The position numbers and the translations under genes are program-made. Shown one piece after another: positions 37,189 through 45,363 of a stretch of DNA of 64,000 nt (positions are counted from its first letter, which is position 1; every line of letters begins with the position of its first letter). Source of the DNA: Zeimonas sediminis (GTDB lineage Bacteria; Pseudomonadota; Gammaproteobacteria; Burkholderiales; Burkholderiaceae_E); assembly GCF_023721795.1 (NCBI RefSeq), contig NZ_JAMQYE010000001.1, positions 1 through 64,000 of the forward strand, read 5' to 3'. The notes under the pieces are model-generated. The model searched no databases and had not been told where the DNA came from. It was given only the letters and a program-made list of their open reading frames with translations.

Positions 37189-37246
37189 GAGAAAGATTCG
37201 CAATACAGTTGACGCGATGTCTGCGAATGATGAGGATTCGCATTAG
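37189..37246. promoter_or_regulatory. Fur-like operators between the iron-binding protein and DUF2325 genes
   Basis: A perfect inverted repeat TGCGAAT-N7-ATTCGCA spans 37222-37242, and a third copy of ATTCGCA lies at 37196-37202. The surrounding sequences GAGAAAGATTCGCAAT and GATGAGGATTCGCATTA resemble the proteobacterial Fur box, with several mismatches. The region is locally AT-rich and lies between divergent genes, so one regulator may control both. Confidence 0.6.
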
Positions 37247-37278
37247 CATCGGGGCGAACCGGGAAGGAGCGAATCACG

Positions 37279-37602
37279 ATGAAGGCACTGATCGTAGGAG
37301 CCGACAGGCTGGGGAACATCCCGGAACTGCTGGCGGGTCACGGGATCGGGATCGCCCGTCACGTGTCCGGCAGGGACCGCGCCGCGCAGCGCGCGGATCC
37401 GAGCATGCCGGCGGGCATCGACCTGCTGATCCTGTTCACCGACTTCCTCGGGCACAACGTGATGCGCGGCTACCGCGAGGCGGCCCGCCGGCAGGGCGTG
37501 CGAATCGTCGCTTGCAGGCGTTCGGTGTGCAGCCTGAAGTCGGCGCTGGCCGGGAGCGGCGCCGAGGCGAAGGCTCAGAGCTCGCCGAGCTCGATCCGCT
37601 GA
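37279..37602 (+). CDS. DUF2325 protein
   Basis: This 107-residue protein matches the DUF2325 pattern: the start MKALIVGADRLGNIPELL, then ARHVSGRD, LLILFTDFLGHNVM and a C-terminal IVACRRSVCSLKSAL with two cysteines. The fold looks Rossmann-like. The function is not known; sharing an iron-type control region with a ferric binding protein suggests an iron or oxidative-stress role. GGAAGGAG lies upstream of ATG 37279. Its 3' end overlaps the opposing NlpC/P60 gene by 28 bp. Confidence 0.82.
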   Translation: MKALIVGADRLGNIPELLAGHGIGIARHVSGRDRAAQRADPSMPAGIDLLILFTDFLGHNVMRGYREAARRQGVRIVACRRSVCSLKSALAGSGAEAKAQSSPSSIR

Positions 37603-38186
37603 GCGGCGGGCAATGACTGGCGCGGCCGCTCGAACGCCGCGGCCGGCGCGTGGTCGTCGGCGGCGAGCAGCCTGCGGGCGCCGTTGAAGCGCCTGGACCA
37701 GTAGCCGCTGTCGAGCGACTCGACGCGCACCTGCTTGCCCCTGGAAGGGGCGTGCACGAACTGGTTGTCGCCGATGTAGATGCCCACGTGCGAGAAGGCG
37801 CGGCGCAAGGTGTTGAAGAAGACCAGGTCGCCGGGCTTCAGCTCGTGCCGGCTCACCGCTTCGCCCTCGCGGCTCATTTCGACCGAGCGGCGGGGCAGCA
37901 CCTTGCCTAGGGTTTCCTCGTACACCAGCCGTACCAGGCCGCTGCAGTCGAGGCCGCTGTCGGGGGAGTTGCCGCCCCACTTGTAGTTGACACCGAGCAG
38001 CGACAGCGAGCGCAGCACCAGTTCGGTCGCGGCATTCGGGCGCTGGCCCTCGGCCACGGACGGCTCGGCGGCCAGCGTCACGGCGGCCGGCTCGGCCGCG
38101 AGCGCGCGCCCCGGCTGCACGGCGACGGCCGCGAGCAGGATGGCCGAAGCCAGGAACATCTTCGAACGAATCGGTCCGCCGCGCAT
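37575..38186 (-). CDS. Exported NlpC/P60 peptidoglycan hydrolase
   Basis: Cell-wall endopeptidase of 203 residues. The signal region (MFLASAILLAAVAVQPGRALA) is followed by the NlpC/P60 domain, with catalytic Cys in LDCSGLVR, His in FSHVGIYIG, and QFVHAPSRGKQVRVE near the third residue. It cleaves peptide cross-links of peptidoglycan. Start at 38186 (MRGGPIRSK); the ATG ten codons in is an alternative. Single gene, divergent from prpE. Confidence 0.9.
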   Translation of the reverse strand: MRGGPIRSKMFLASAILLAAVAVQPGRALAAEPAAVTLAAEPSVAEGQRPNAATELVLRSLSLLGVNYKWGGNSPDSGLDCSGLVRLVYEETLGKVLPRRSVEMSREGEAVSRHELKPGDLVFFNTLRRAFSHVGIYIGDNQFVHAPSRGKQVRVESLDSGYWSRRFNGARRLLAADDHAPAAAFERPRQSLPAAQRIELGEL

Positions 38187-38318
38187 CGGCGAAGCGTAAA
38201 CGATCGATTTTCCCCTTGTCAAAAACGCGCCGGTAAGCCCCGCGCAAGCCTCGTCCGTAGAATGTCCGGCACAGGCATCGGCCCGCGCCGGACGCGGGCG
38301 AGCATTCAGGAGGGGACG

Positions 38319-40265
38319 ATGAGCGCAGCGCAGGCACCGGGCCCGGGCAACGTCGGGGCCGCCGATCAGGCGGCCGGGCTGGCGGCATTCCACCGGCGAT
38401 CGATCGAGGACCGCGAGGGCTTCTGGGCCGAGCAGGCCAGGCTGATCGACTGGCACGTGCCCTTCGAGCGGGTGCTCGACGATTCCCGGTTGCCGTTCAC
38501 CCGCTGGTTCGTCGGCGGGCAGACCAACCTCTGCCACAACGCGGTCGACCGTCACCTGGCCACGCTCGGCGACCGGCCGGCGCTGATCTGGGAGTCCTCC
38601 GAGGTCGACCAGTCGCGCACGCTGAGCTTTCGCGAGCTGCACCGCGAGGTCAACCGGATGGCCGCCGCGATGCAGGAGCTCGGCGTGGGGCGCGGCGATC
38701 GGGTGCTGATCTACATGCCGATGATCGCCGAGGCGGTCGTCGCGATGCTCGCCTGCGCCCGGATCGGCGCGATCCATTCGGTGGTGTTCGGCGGATTCGC
38801 CTCGCACAGCCTGGCCAGCCGGATCGACGACGCCGAGCCCAGGCTGATCGTCAGCGCCGACGCCGGCTCGCGCAACGGCAAGGTGATCGCCTACAAGCCG
38901 CTGCTCGACGAGGCGCTCGAACTCGCCAGTCACTCGCCGAACGCGGTGCTGCTGGTCGACCGCGGCCTGGCGCCGATGGTCCGCGTCGACCGGCGCGACC
39001 ACGATTGGGCCGCGCTGCGCGAGAAGCACCTGGACGCCGAGGTGCCGGTCACCTGGCTGGAGTCGAACGAAGTCAGCTACACGCTGTACACCTCGGGCAC
39101 CACCGGCAAGCCCAAGGGCGTGCAGCGCGACGTCGGCGGCTACGCGGTCGCGCTGGCGGCGTCGATGAAGCACATCTTCTGCGGCCAGGCCGGCGAGACC
39201 TACTTCTCGTCCAGCGACATCGGCTGGGTGGTCGGGCACTCCTACATCGTCTACGGCCCGCTGATCGCCGGCATGGCCACGATCGTCTACGAAGGCACGC
39301 CGTTGCGCCCGGATCCCGGCATCCTCTGGCGTCTGGTCGAGAAGCACCGGGTCACCTTGATGTTCTCGGCGCCGACCGCGATCCGGGTGCTGAAGAAGCA
39401 GGATCCTTCCTGGCTCAAGCGCCACGACATCTCGTCGCTGCGCGCGCTGTTCCTGGCCGGCGAGCCGCTCGACGAACCCACCGCCAGGTGGATCGCCGAG
39501 GGGCTGGGCTGCCCGGTCATCGACAACTACTGGCAGACCGAGACGGGCTGGCCGATCCTGACGCTCGCACACGGCATCGAGAAGACCCCGCCGCGCTTCG
39601 GCTCGCCCGGCATGCCGATGTACGGCTACGACGTGCGCCTGCTGCACGAACGCACCGGCGAGGAGGTCGGCCCCGGCGAGAAGGGGGTCGTGGCGATCGT
39701 CCCGCCGCTGCCGCCGGGCTGCATGCAGACGGTCTGGCGCGACGACGAGCGCTTCGTGAACACCTATTTCGCCAGCATTCCGGGGCGCCAGGCCTATTCG
39801 ACCTTCGACTGGGGCATGCGCGACGCCGACGGCTACTGGTTCATCCTCGGCCGCACCGACGACGTGATCAACGTCGCCGGCCACCGGCTCGGCACCCGCG
39901 AGATCGAGGAGAGCCTGTCGAGCCATCCGGCCGTGGCCGAATGCGCGGTCGTCGGCGTGGCCGATGCGCTGAAGGGACAGGTCGCCGTGGCCTTCGCGGT
40001 GCTGAAGGATCCGTCGCGGGTGCAGGCCGACGCCGACCGGCTCGCGCTCGAAGGCGAGCTGATGGCCACCGTCGATCGCCAGCTCGGGGCGGTGGCGCGC
40101 CCGGCGCGGGTCCACTTCGTGACGATGCTGCCCAAGACCCGCTCGGGCAAGGTGCTGCGCCGTTCGATCCAGGCCCTCTGCGAAGGCCGCGAGGCCGGCG
40201 ACCTGACCACGATCGAGGACGCCGCCGCGCTCGACCAGGTGCGCGCCGCGCTCGCGCCGCGCTGA
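38319..40265 (+). CDS. prpE: Propionyl-CoA synthetase-type acyl-CoA ligase
   Basis: AMP-forming acyl-CoA synthetase of 648 residues. The P-loop is [17 protein letters not shown], the acyl pocket region is NYWQTETGW, and the C-terminal hinge and lysine are [13 protein letters not shown]. It resembles PrpE more than Acs in its N-terminus (RRSIEDREGFWAEQARLIDW) and its GVQRDVGGYAVAL section, so propionate or a similar short acid is the likely substrate. It activates the acid with ATP and CoA. A very good ribosome site (AGGAGGGG) precedes ATG 38319. No methylcitrate genes are adjacent. Confidence 0.85.
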   Translation: MSAAQAPGPGNVGAADQAAGLAAFHRRSIEDREGFWAEQARLIDWHVPFERVLDDSRLPFTRWFVGGQTNLCHNAVDRHLATLGDRPALIWESSEVDQSRTLSFRELHREVNRMAAAMQELGVGRGDRVLIYMPMIAEAVVAMLACARIGAIHSVVFGGFASHSLASRIDDAEPRLIVSADAGSRNGKVIAYKPLLDEALELASHSPNAVLLVDRGLAPMVRVDRRDHDWAALREKHLDAEVPVTWLESNEVSYTLYTSGTTGKPKGVQRDVGGYAVALAASMKHIFCGQAGETYFSSSDIGWVVGHSYIVYGPLIAGMATIVYEGTPLRPDPGILWRLVEKHRVTLMFSAPTAIRVLKKQDPSWLKRHDISSLRALFLAGEPLDEPTARWIAEGLGCPVIDNYWQTETGWPILTLAHGIEKTPPRFGSPGMPMYGYDVRLLHERTGEEVGPGEKGVVAIVPPLPPGCMQTVWRDDERFVNTYFASIPGRQAYSTFDWGMRDADGYWFILGRTDDVINVAGHRLGTREIEESLSSHPAVAECAVVGVADALKGQVAVAFAVLKDPSRVQADADRLALEGELMATVDRQLGAVARPARVHFVTMLPKTRSGKVLRRSIQALCEGREAGDLTTIEDAAALDQVRAALAPR

Positions 40266-40272
40266 GGCGGCC

Positions 40273-41142
40273 GTGGAGATCGAAAGCGTCCTGGCCTGGC
40301 TCGGCCAACTGCCCGGCCAGCTGTCGGTGCTCGCCGCCGGCCTGGCGTCAGGCGTCGACGCGGCGCTGCCGCGCCGGCTTCTCGGCGCGCTGTTGCTGCC
40401 GCCCGCCCTGCCGCTGCTGGTCGCGGCGCTGGGGCTGCTGCTGCTGCGCCGATCGCCGCGCGCCGGCCGCCTGCTCGCCTGGCTGGGCCTGCTCGCCGCC
40501 TGGGTGTTTTCGTCGGGCGCCGGCGCGTGGTGGCTCGCGTCGCTGGCCGAGGGCGGCGCGCAACGCGGCCAGACCGTCGAGTCGCTGCGCGCGGCGATGG
40601 CGGGCCGCGAGCCGCCTCAGGCGATCGTCATCCTGGCCGGCGGCAGCCGCCGCGACGGACGCGAAACGCCGGACAAGGCGCTCGTCAGGCCCCTGACGCT
40701 CGAGCGGCTGGCGCACGGCGCCTGGGTCGCGCGCACGACGCGCCTGCCGGTGCTGGTCAGCGGCGGGGTGTCGCGCGAGGGCATGGCCAGCGAGGCCTCG
40801 CTGATGAAGCGCGCGCTCGAGCAGTCGTTCGGCACGCCGGTGCGCTGGGTCGAGGAAAGCTCGCGCGACACCGGCGAGAACGCCCGCAACGCGGCCGAGA
40901 TGCTGGGCAAGGCAGGGGTGCGCCGCGTGATCCTGGTCACCCACGCCTATCACATGCCGCGCGCGGAATCCTCGTTCCGCAAGGCCGGCCTGGCCGTGCT
41001 GCCGGCGCCGCACGGGTTCGCCGGCGGCGATTTCGAGTTCGGCCTGCAGGACCTCGTGCCCTCGGGCAGCGCGGCGGCGCTCGCCTACCGTGCGTCGCAC
41101 GAAGTGCTGGGTCGGCTCTGGTACCGCCTGACGGGTCGCTGA
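40273..41142 (+). CDS. YdcF/ElyC-like membrane protein (DUF218)
   Basis: This 289-aa protein has two N-terminal hydrophobic segments (LLGALLLPPALPLLVAALGL and LLAWLGLLAAWVFSSGAGAW), then a DUF218 domain with AIVILAGGSRRDGRE, TTRLPVLVSGGVSREG and RVILVTHAYHMPRAE. ElyC in E. coli acts in envelope biogenesis, near lipid-carrier metabolism. The GTG start at 40273 follows prpE by 7 bp, so the two are probably co-transcribed. Confidence 0.85.
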   Translation: MEIESVLAWLGQLPGQLSVLAAGLASGVDAALPRRLLGALLLPPALPLLVAALGLLLLRRSPRAGRLLAWLGLLAAWVFSSGAGAWWLASLAEGGAQRGQTVESLRAAMAGREPPQAIVILAGGSRRDGRETPDKALVRPLTLERLAHGAWVARTTRLPVLVSGGVSREGMASEASLMKRALEQSFGTPVRWVEESSRDTGENARNAAEMLGKAGVRRVILVTHAYHMPRAESSFRKAGLAVLPAPHGFAGGDFEFGLQDLVPSGSAAALAYRASHEVLGRLWYRLTGR

Positions 41143-41221
41143 GGGGAGGGCCGATGCGCAGCGGAGCGGGCCGATCGATACAATCGGCGCTTTTTCGCCC
41201 CCTGCCAGGAATCGAGCCAGC

Positions 41222-41632
41222 ATGAACACGAAGCCCTTCCTCAGTACCGACGACGCCCGCGCGATCGCCGCCGCCGCCGAGGCCGAAGCCCGCCGCAACG
41301 GCTGGGCCGTCACGATCGCGGTGGTCGACGACGGCGGCCACCTGCTCTGGCTGCAGCGCCTGGACGGCGCCGCGCCGATCTCGAGCTACATCGCGCCCGC
41401 CAAGGCGCGCACCGCCGCGCTCGGCCGGCGCGAGACCAAGGGCTACGAGGACATGATCAACGGCGGCCGCTACTCCTTCCTGTCCGCGCCCGAGATCGAG
41501 GGCATGCTGGAGGGGGGCGTGCCGATCGTCGTCGACGGCCACTGCGTCGGCGCGGTCGGCGTGTCGGGCGTCAAGTCGAGCGAGGACGTCCAGATCGGCA
41601 AGGCGGGCATCGCGGCGCTGAAGCTCGGCTGA
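41222..41632 (+). CDS. GlcG/HbpS-family protein
   Basis: This 136-residue protein consists of one GlcG/HbpS (DUF336) domain: AEARRNGWAVTIAVVDDGGH, then KARTAALGR, and a C-terminal GAVGVSGVKSSEDVQIGKAG. Members bind haem or cobalamin or act with glycolate operons, but most have no known role. A TACAAT box at 41179-41184 may be the -10 of its own promoter. It precedes the UMF1 transporter gene by 67 bp. Confidence 0.87.
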   Translation: MNTKPFLSTDDARAIAAAAEAEARRNGWAVTIAVVDDGGHLLWLQRLDGAAPISSYIAPAKARTAALGRRETKGYEDMINGGRYSFLSAPEIEGMLEGGVPIVVDGHCVGAVGVSGVKSSEDVQIGKAGIAALKLG

Positions 41633-41699
41633 ACGGCTGGCGGCCCGGGGCAGGCGCACCGCCCCGCATCACTCACCTCACTGGAGGCTGCGACGCACG

Positions 41700-42995
41700 A
41701 TGGCGATCTTCGACAAGGATGCGCTGAACCCGGGCGTCGCGCCGCGCGAGGTCTTCGCGTGGTCGATGTACGACTTCGCGAACTCGGGCTTCACCACGGT
41801 GGTGCTGACCGCGGTGTTCAACGCCTACTTCGTCGGCGCGGTGGCCGGCAACGCGCCCTGGGCCACGCTCGCGTGGACCGGCGCGCTGGCGCTGTCCAGC
41901 CTGCTGGTCATCCTCACGATGCCGGCCATCGGCGCGTGGGCCGACGCCCGCGCGGCCAAGAAGCCGCTGCTGCTGCTCTCCACGCTCGGCTGCGTGCTCG
42001 GCACGGCGGGGCTCGCGCTCGCGCAGCCGGGCAGCGTGGTGATGGCCATGCTGCTCGTGGTCGTCGCGAACTGGTTCTACAACACCGGCGAGTCCCTGGT
42101 CGCGGCCTTCCTGCCGGAACTCGCGAGGCCGCACGCGCTGGGCAGGGTGTCGGGCTGGGGCTGGAGCTTCGGCTACTTCGGCGGCATGCTGACCCTCGGC
42201 CTGTCGCTGGCCTGGGTGATGTCGGCCCAGGCGCGCGGCGAGGGCGCCGCCGACTTCGTGCCGGTCACGATGCTGATCACCGCGGCGGTCTTCGCGATCG
42301 CGGCAGTGCCCACCTTCGCGCTGCTGCGCGAGCGTGCGGTGCCGCAGGCCGGGGCGGCCGGCGCGGGGCTGGGCGACGCGCTCGCGCGGCTTCGCCGAAC
42401 CTGGCGCGAGTCGGGGCGCTTCGTCGACTTCCGCAGGCTGCTCGTCTGCGGGGCCTTCTACCAGGCCGGCATCGCGGTCGTCATCGCGCTGGCGGCGGTC
42501 TACGCCGAGCAGGTCATGCGTTTCACGCAGACGCAGACGATGGCGCTGGTCTTCGTGGTCAACATCGCGTCGGCGCTGGGCGCGTTCGGCTTCGGCTACC
42601 TGCAGGACCGTCTCGGGCACCGGCGCTCGCTGGCCTTCACCCTCGTCGGCTGGATCGCGATGGTGCTGGTCGCCGGACTGGGCAGCAGCCTCGCGATGTT
42701 CTGGCTGGCCGCAGTGCTGGCCGGCCTGTGCATGGGCTCGAGCCAGTCCTGCGGACGGGCCATGGTCGGGGCGCTGGCGCCGGCCGGCCGGCTCGCCGAA
42801 TTCTTCGGGCTGTGGGCGCTGGCGGTGCGGGTCGCGGCGATCGTCGGCCCGCTGACCTACGGCCTGGTGACCTGGCTCACCACCGGCAACCACCGGGTGG
42901 CGATCCTGTGCACCGGCCTGTTCTTCGTGGTGGGCCTGCTGCTGCTGGCCGGCATCGACATGGCCCGAGGCGAGCGGGCCGCTCAGCGTCGATAG
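41700..42995 (+). CDS. MFS transporter, UMF1 (Atg22-like) family
   Basis: This 431-residue membrane protein has about twelve hydrophobic segments. The early WSMYDFANSGFTTVVLTAVF is the hallmark of UMF1-type facilitators, related to the fungal vacuolar exporter Atg22, and a GYLQDRLGHRRSL loop lies between segments. The substrate is unknown; amino acids are suspected for the family. Start at 41700. Its last 13 bases overlap the end of the opposing amidase gene. Confidence 0.88.
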   Translation: MAIFDKDALNPGVAPREVFAWSMYDFANSGFTTVVLTAVFNAYFVGAVAGNAPWATLAWTGALALSSLLVILTMPAIGAWADARAAKKPLLLLSTLGCVLGTAGLALAQPGSVVMAMLLVVVANWFYNTGESLVAAFLPELARPHALGRVSGWGWSFGYFGGMLTLGLSLAWVMSAQARGEGAADFVPVTMLITAAVFAIAAVPTFALLRERAVPQAGAAGAGLGDALARLRRTWRESGRFVDFRRLLVCGAFYQAGIAVVIALAAVYAEQVMRFTQTQTMALVFVVNIASALGAFGFGYLQDRLGHRRSLAFTLVGWIAMVLVAGLGSSLAMFWLAAVLAGLCMGSSQSCGRAMVGALAPAGRLAEFFGLWALAVRVAAIVGPLTYGLVTWLTTGNHRVAILCTGLFFVVGLLLLAGIDMARGERAAQRR

Positions 42996-44509
42996 GGCGC
43001 GAAGGCCGGCCAGGGGCGCGCCCGCTCGATCTGCGCGGCCGCCTGCAGCACGCGGTGGTCCTCGCCGAAGCGGCCGGTCAGCATCACGCCGATCGGGAGA
43101 TTTCCCTCACCGCGCGCGAACGGGACCGCCGCCGAAGGCTGGCCGGTGGCGTTCGCGAGCGGCGTGAACGGCGAGTAGCGGATGATCCCGTTCGGGCCGA
43201 TCCGGTACTCGATGAAGTCCGGGTGGCTCATCGCGATGCGGCCGAGTTCGATCGGCGGGCTGGCCAGCACCGGGCTCAGCATCAGGTCGTAACCCGAGTC
43301 CGGGCTCCCGTCGCCGTGCATGAAAGGACCCACCTGCCGGGTGAGCCGGTGCAGCGTGGACAGCGACTCCAGGTAGCGCGGGCCCGACAGGCTGCGGCCG
43401 AAGGCCACGGCCGAACGGGTCGTGGGTTCGAGCTCGTTTTCGCCGGCAGGCCGGCCGCGCTTGCGCTCGAAGACGTCGACCGCCATCGCGGTGCCGCTGG
43501 CGATCACCTCGAGCATCGGCTCGAGCACGTCGAGCGTGCGCACCGGCGGCGCGCTCTCTTCGACGACGTGACCGAAGGACTCGAGCAGCCGGGCAGCCTC
43601 GCGGACTGCCGCCTCGACCTCGGGATGCACCGGTTCCCCGTCGAAGGTCCGCCAGGTGCAGGCGATGCGCAGCGGCGCCCGCCGACCTGCCGGCGCATCG
43701 AGCCAGGCAAGCGCCTCTTCGACCTCGGCCAGGTAAGAGGCCGGGCGGGCGGGGGACGCGTAGGGCGCACCGATGTCGGCACCCGCCGAGACGTCGAGCG
43801 CGAGCGCGCTGTCGCGCACCGAGCGGGTCACGAAGTGCTCGGTCGCGAGCCCGCCCCAGCCTTCGCCGGCCAGCGGACCCGCCGGGATCAGGCCGCGGCT
43901 GGGCTTCAGGCCGAACAGGCCGCAGTTGGTCGCCGGAATCCGGATCGAGCCGGCGCCGTCCGACGCGTGGGCGATCGTGACCATGTCCGAGGCGACCGCC
44001 GCAGCGGCGCCGCCGCTCGAGCCGCCCGGGCTGTGCCGGGTCGACCACGGATTGCGGGTCGGCCCGCCGTAGGCGAGCGCCTCGGTCGAGGGGCTGATGC
44101 CCATCTCCGGGCTGGTGGTCCGGCCGAAGAGGACGAAGCCCGCGCGGCGATAGCGCTCCACCAGCGCGCCGTCGACCGGCCAGTCGATGCGGCCGAACAG
44201 CCGCGAGCCCATCGTCGACGGAATCCCGATCGCCGGGGTAGACAGGTCCTTCAGCAGGCTGGGCACGCCGAGGAACGGACGCTGGCGGCGCAGGGCCTGG
44301 ATGCCGCCGGCGTTCTTGCGGGCCTGAGCGAGTTCCGCGTCGATCGCGCGCGCCTGCTCGCGTGCCAGCTCGTAGACCGGGTTGCAGACCGCGTTGATCT
44401 CGGCGTTCACCGCCTCGCAGCGGGCGATGGCCGCGTCGAGGGCCTCGAGGGCGCCGAGCTGGCCGGCGGCGATCCGCTCGGCGAGGGCGATTGCGTCGTG
44501 ATCGGGCAT
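42983..44509 (-). CDS. Amidase-signature family hydrolase
   Basis: This 508-residue protein has the Ser-cisSer-Lys triad of the amidase-signature family: Lys87 in SLLKDLS, the GGSSGG box at 162-167 and nucleophile Ser188 in SDGAGSIRIPA. It hydrolyses an amide bond in an unknown small molecule. The late region has a Tyr/Asp pattern (SPVLASPPIELG) typical of broad amidases. A second amidase with the same triad lies at 47005. It is the last of three minus-strand genes after coaX and the M81 gene. Confidence 0.9.
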   Translation of the reverse strand: MPDHDAIALAERIAAGQLGALEALDAAIARCEAVNAEINAVCNPVYELAREQARAIDAELAQARKNAGGIQALRRQRPFLGVPSLLKDLSTPAIGIPSTMGSRLFGRIDWPVDGALVERYRRAGFVLFGRTTSPEMGISPSTEALAYGGPTRNPWSTRHSPGGSSGGAAAAVASDMVTIAHASDGAGSIRIPATNCGLFGLKPSRGLIPAGPLAGEGWGGLATEHFVTRSVRDSALALDVSAGADIGAPYASPARPASYLAEVEEALAWLDAPAGRRAPLRIACTWRTFDGEPVHPEVEAAVREAARLLESFGHVVEESAPPVRTLDVLEPMLEVIASGTAMAVDVFERKRGRPAGENELEPTTRSAVAFGRSLSGPRYLESLSTLHRLTRQVGPFMHGDGSPDSGYDLMLSPVLASPPIELGRIAMSHPDFIEYRIGPNGIIRYSPFTPLANATGQPSAAVPFARGEGNLPIGVMLTGRFGEDHRVLQAAAQIERARPWPAFAPYRR

Positions 44510-44570
44510 GGGTGGGGAGGGAAGGGGGAAGCGGGAAGGGGGAAGGCTCAGGATCGCGTGCGCAGGCGGC

Positions 44571-45338
44571 TCAGGGCAGCGAGGCGGCGATCTGGTAGAG
44601 GCCTTCCAGCACCAGGTTCTCGTGGTAGGTGAACTCGATCGTCAGCCGGGGGCCCAGCGTGCGGGCCGCACCGCCGGAGATGATGCAGCGAAGGTCCGGA
44701 TGCTTGCGCTTGTGCAGGAAGTACAGGCGCTCGACCGCGCCGGCCTGCGCATGCGCGCAACCGGACGCGATCGCGTCGACCGTCTGCCTCGGGTAGTCCA
44801 CGTAGTCGCCCTGCGCGTCGGGCAGGGTCGCGGTGTTCAGGTGCAGCGCGCGGACCATCAGGCCCAGGCCGGGCATGATCCCGCCGCCGACGAACTCGCC
44901 TTCGGCGGTCAGCAGGTCCATCGTGGTGGCGGTGCCGCACACCACGACCAGCGCGGGGCGCTCGCCGAGGATCGCGCGCGCGCCGATCATCGCGGCCCAG
45001 CGATCCACGCCCAGCGCGGCCGGGTTCAGGTAGCCGTTGCGCACGCCGCACTGCTCGGCCTTCGAGGTCACCCAGTGCGGTTCCGGGGCGTCGGGCCAGA
45101 CCTCGAGCGCGCGCAGCACCGGGTTGACGACCCGGGTGCCCGCCACGTTGGCGATGACGATCTTCGACGGCGTCGGCAGGCGACGCCACTCGGCCATCAC
45201 CATCGAGGTTTCCTCGTGCAGCACCCGTCCGAAGAGCTGGGCCCGGTCCAGCGCCAGCGCGCGGCCTTCGGCCGGCGCCTCGCCATAGGTGCCCCACTTC
45301 AGGAAGGTGTTGCCGATGTCGATCAGCAGGTAGCTCAT
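44571..45338 (-). CDS. coaX: Type III pantothenate kinase
   Basis: First enzyme of coenzyme A synthesis (pantothenate to 4'-phosphopantothenate), the CoaX form used instead of CoaA. 255 residues with LLIDIGNTFLKWG, GVDRWAAMIGAR and the GTATTMDLL phosphate-binding segment. Start at 45338; the frame extends further but MSYLLIDIGNT is the standard N-terminus. It follows the M81 peptidase gene by 25 bp and precedes the amidase. In relatives coaX usually follows birA, so this setting looks rearranged. Confidence 0.93.
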   Translation of the reverse strand: MSYLLIDIGNTFLKWGTYGEAPAEGRALALDRAQLFGRVLHEETSMVMAEWRRLPTPSKIVIANVAGTRVVNPVLRALEVWPDAPEPHWVTSKAEQCGVRNGYLNPAALGVDRWAAMIGARAILGERPALVVVCGTATTMDLLTAEGEFVGGGIMPGLGLMVRALHLNTATLPDAQGDYVDYPRQTVDAIASGCAHAQAGAVERLYFLHKRKHPDLRCIISGGAARTLGPRLTIEFTYHENLVLEGLYQIAASLP

Positions 45339-45363
45339 GGTGGGGGGCAGTGTAAACCGGGCT

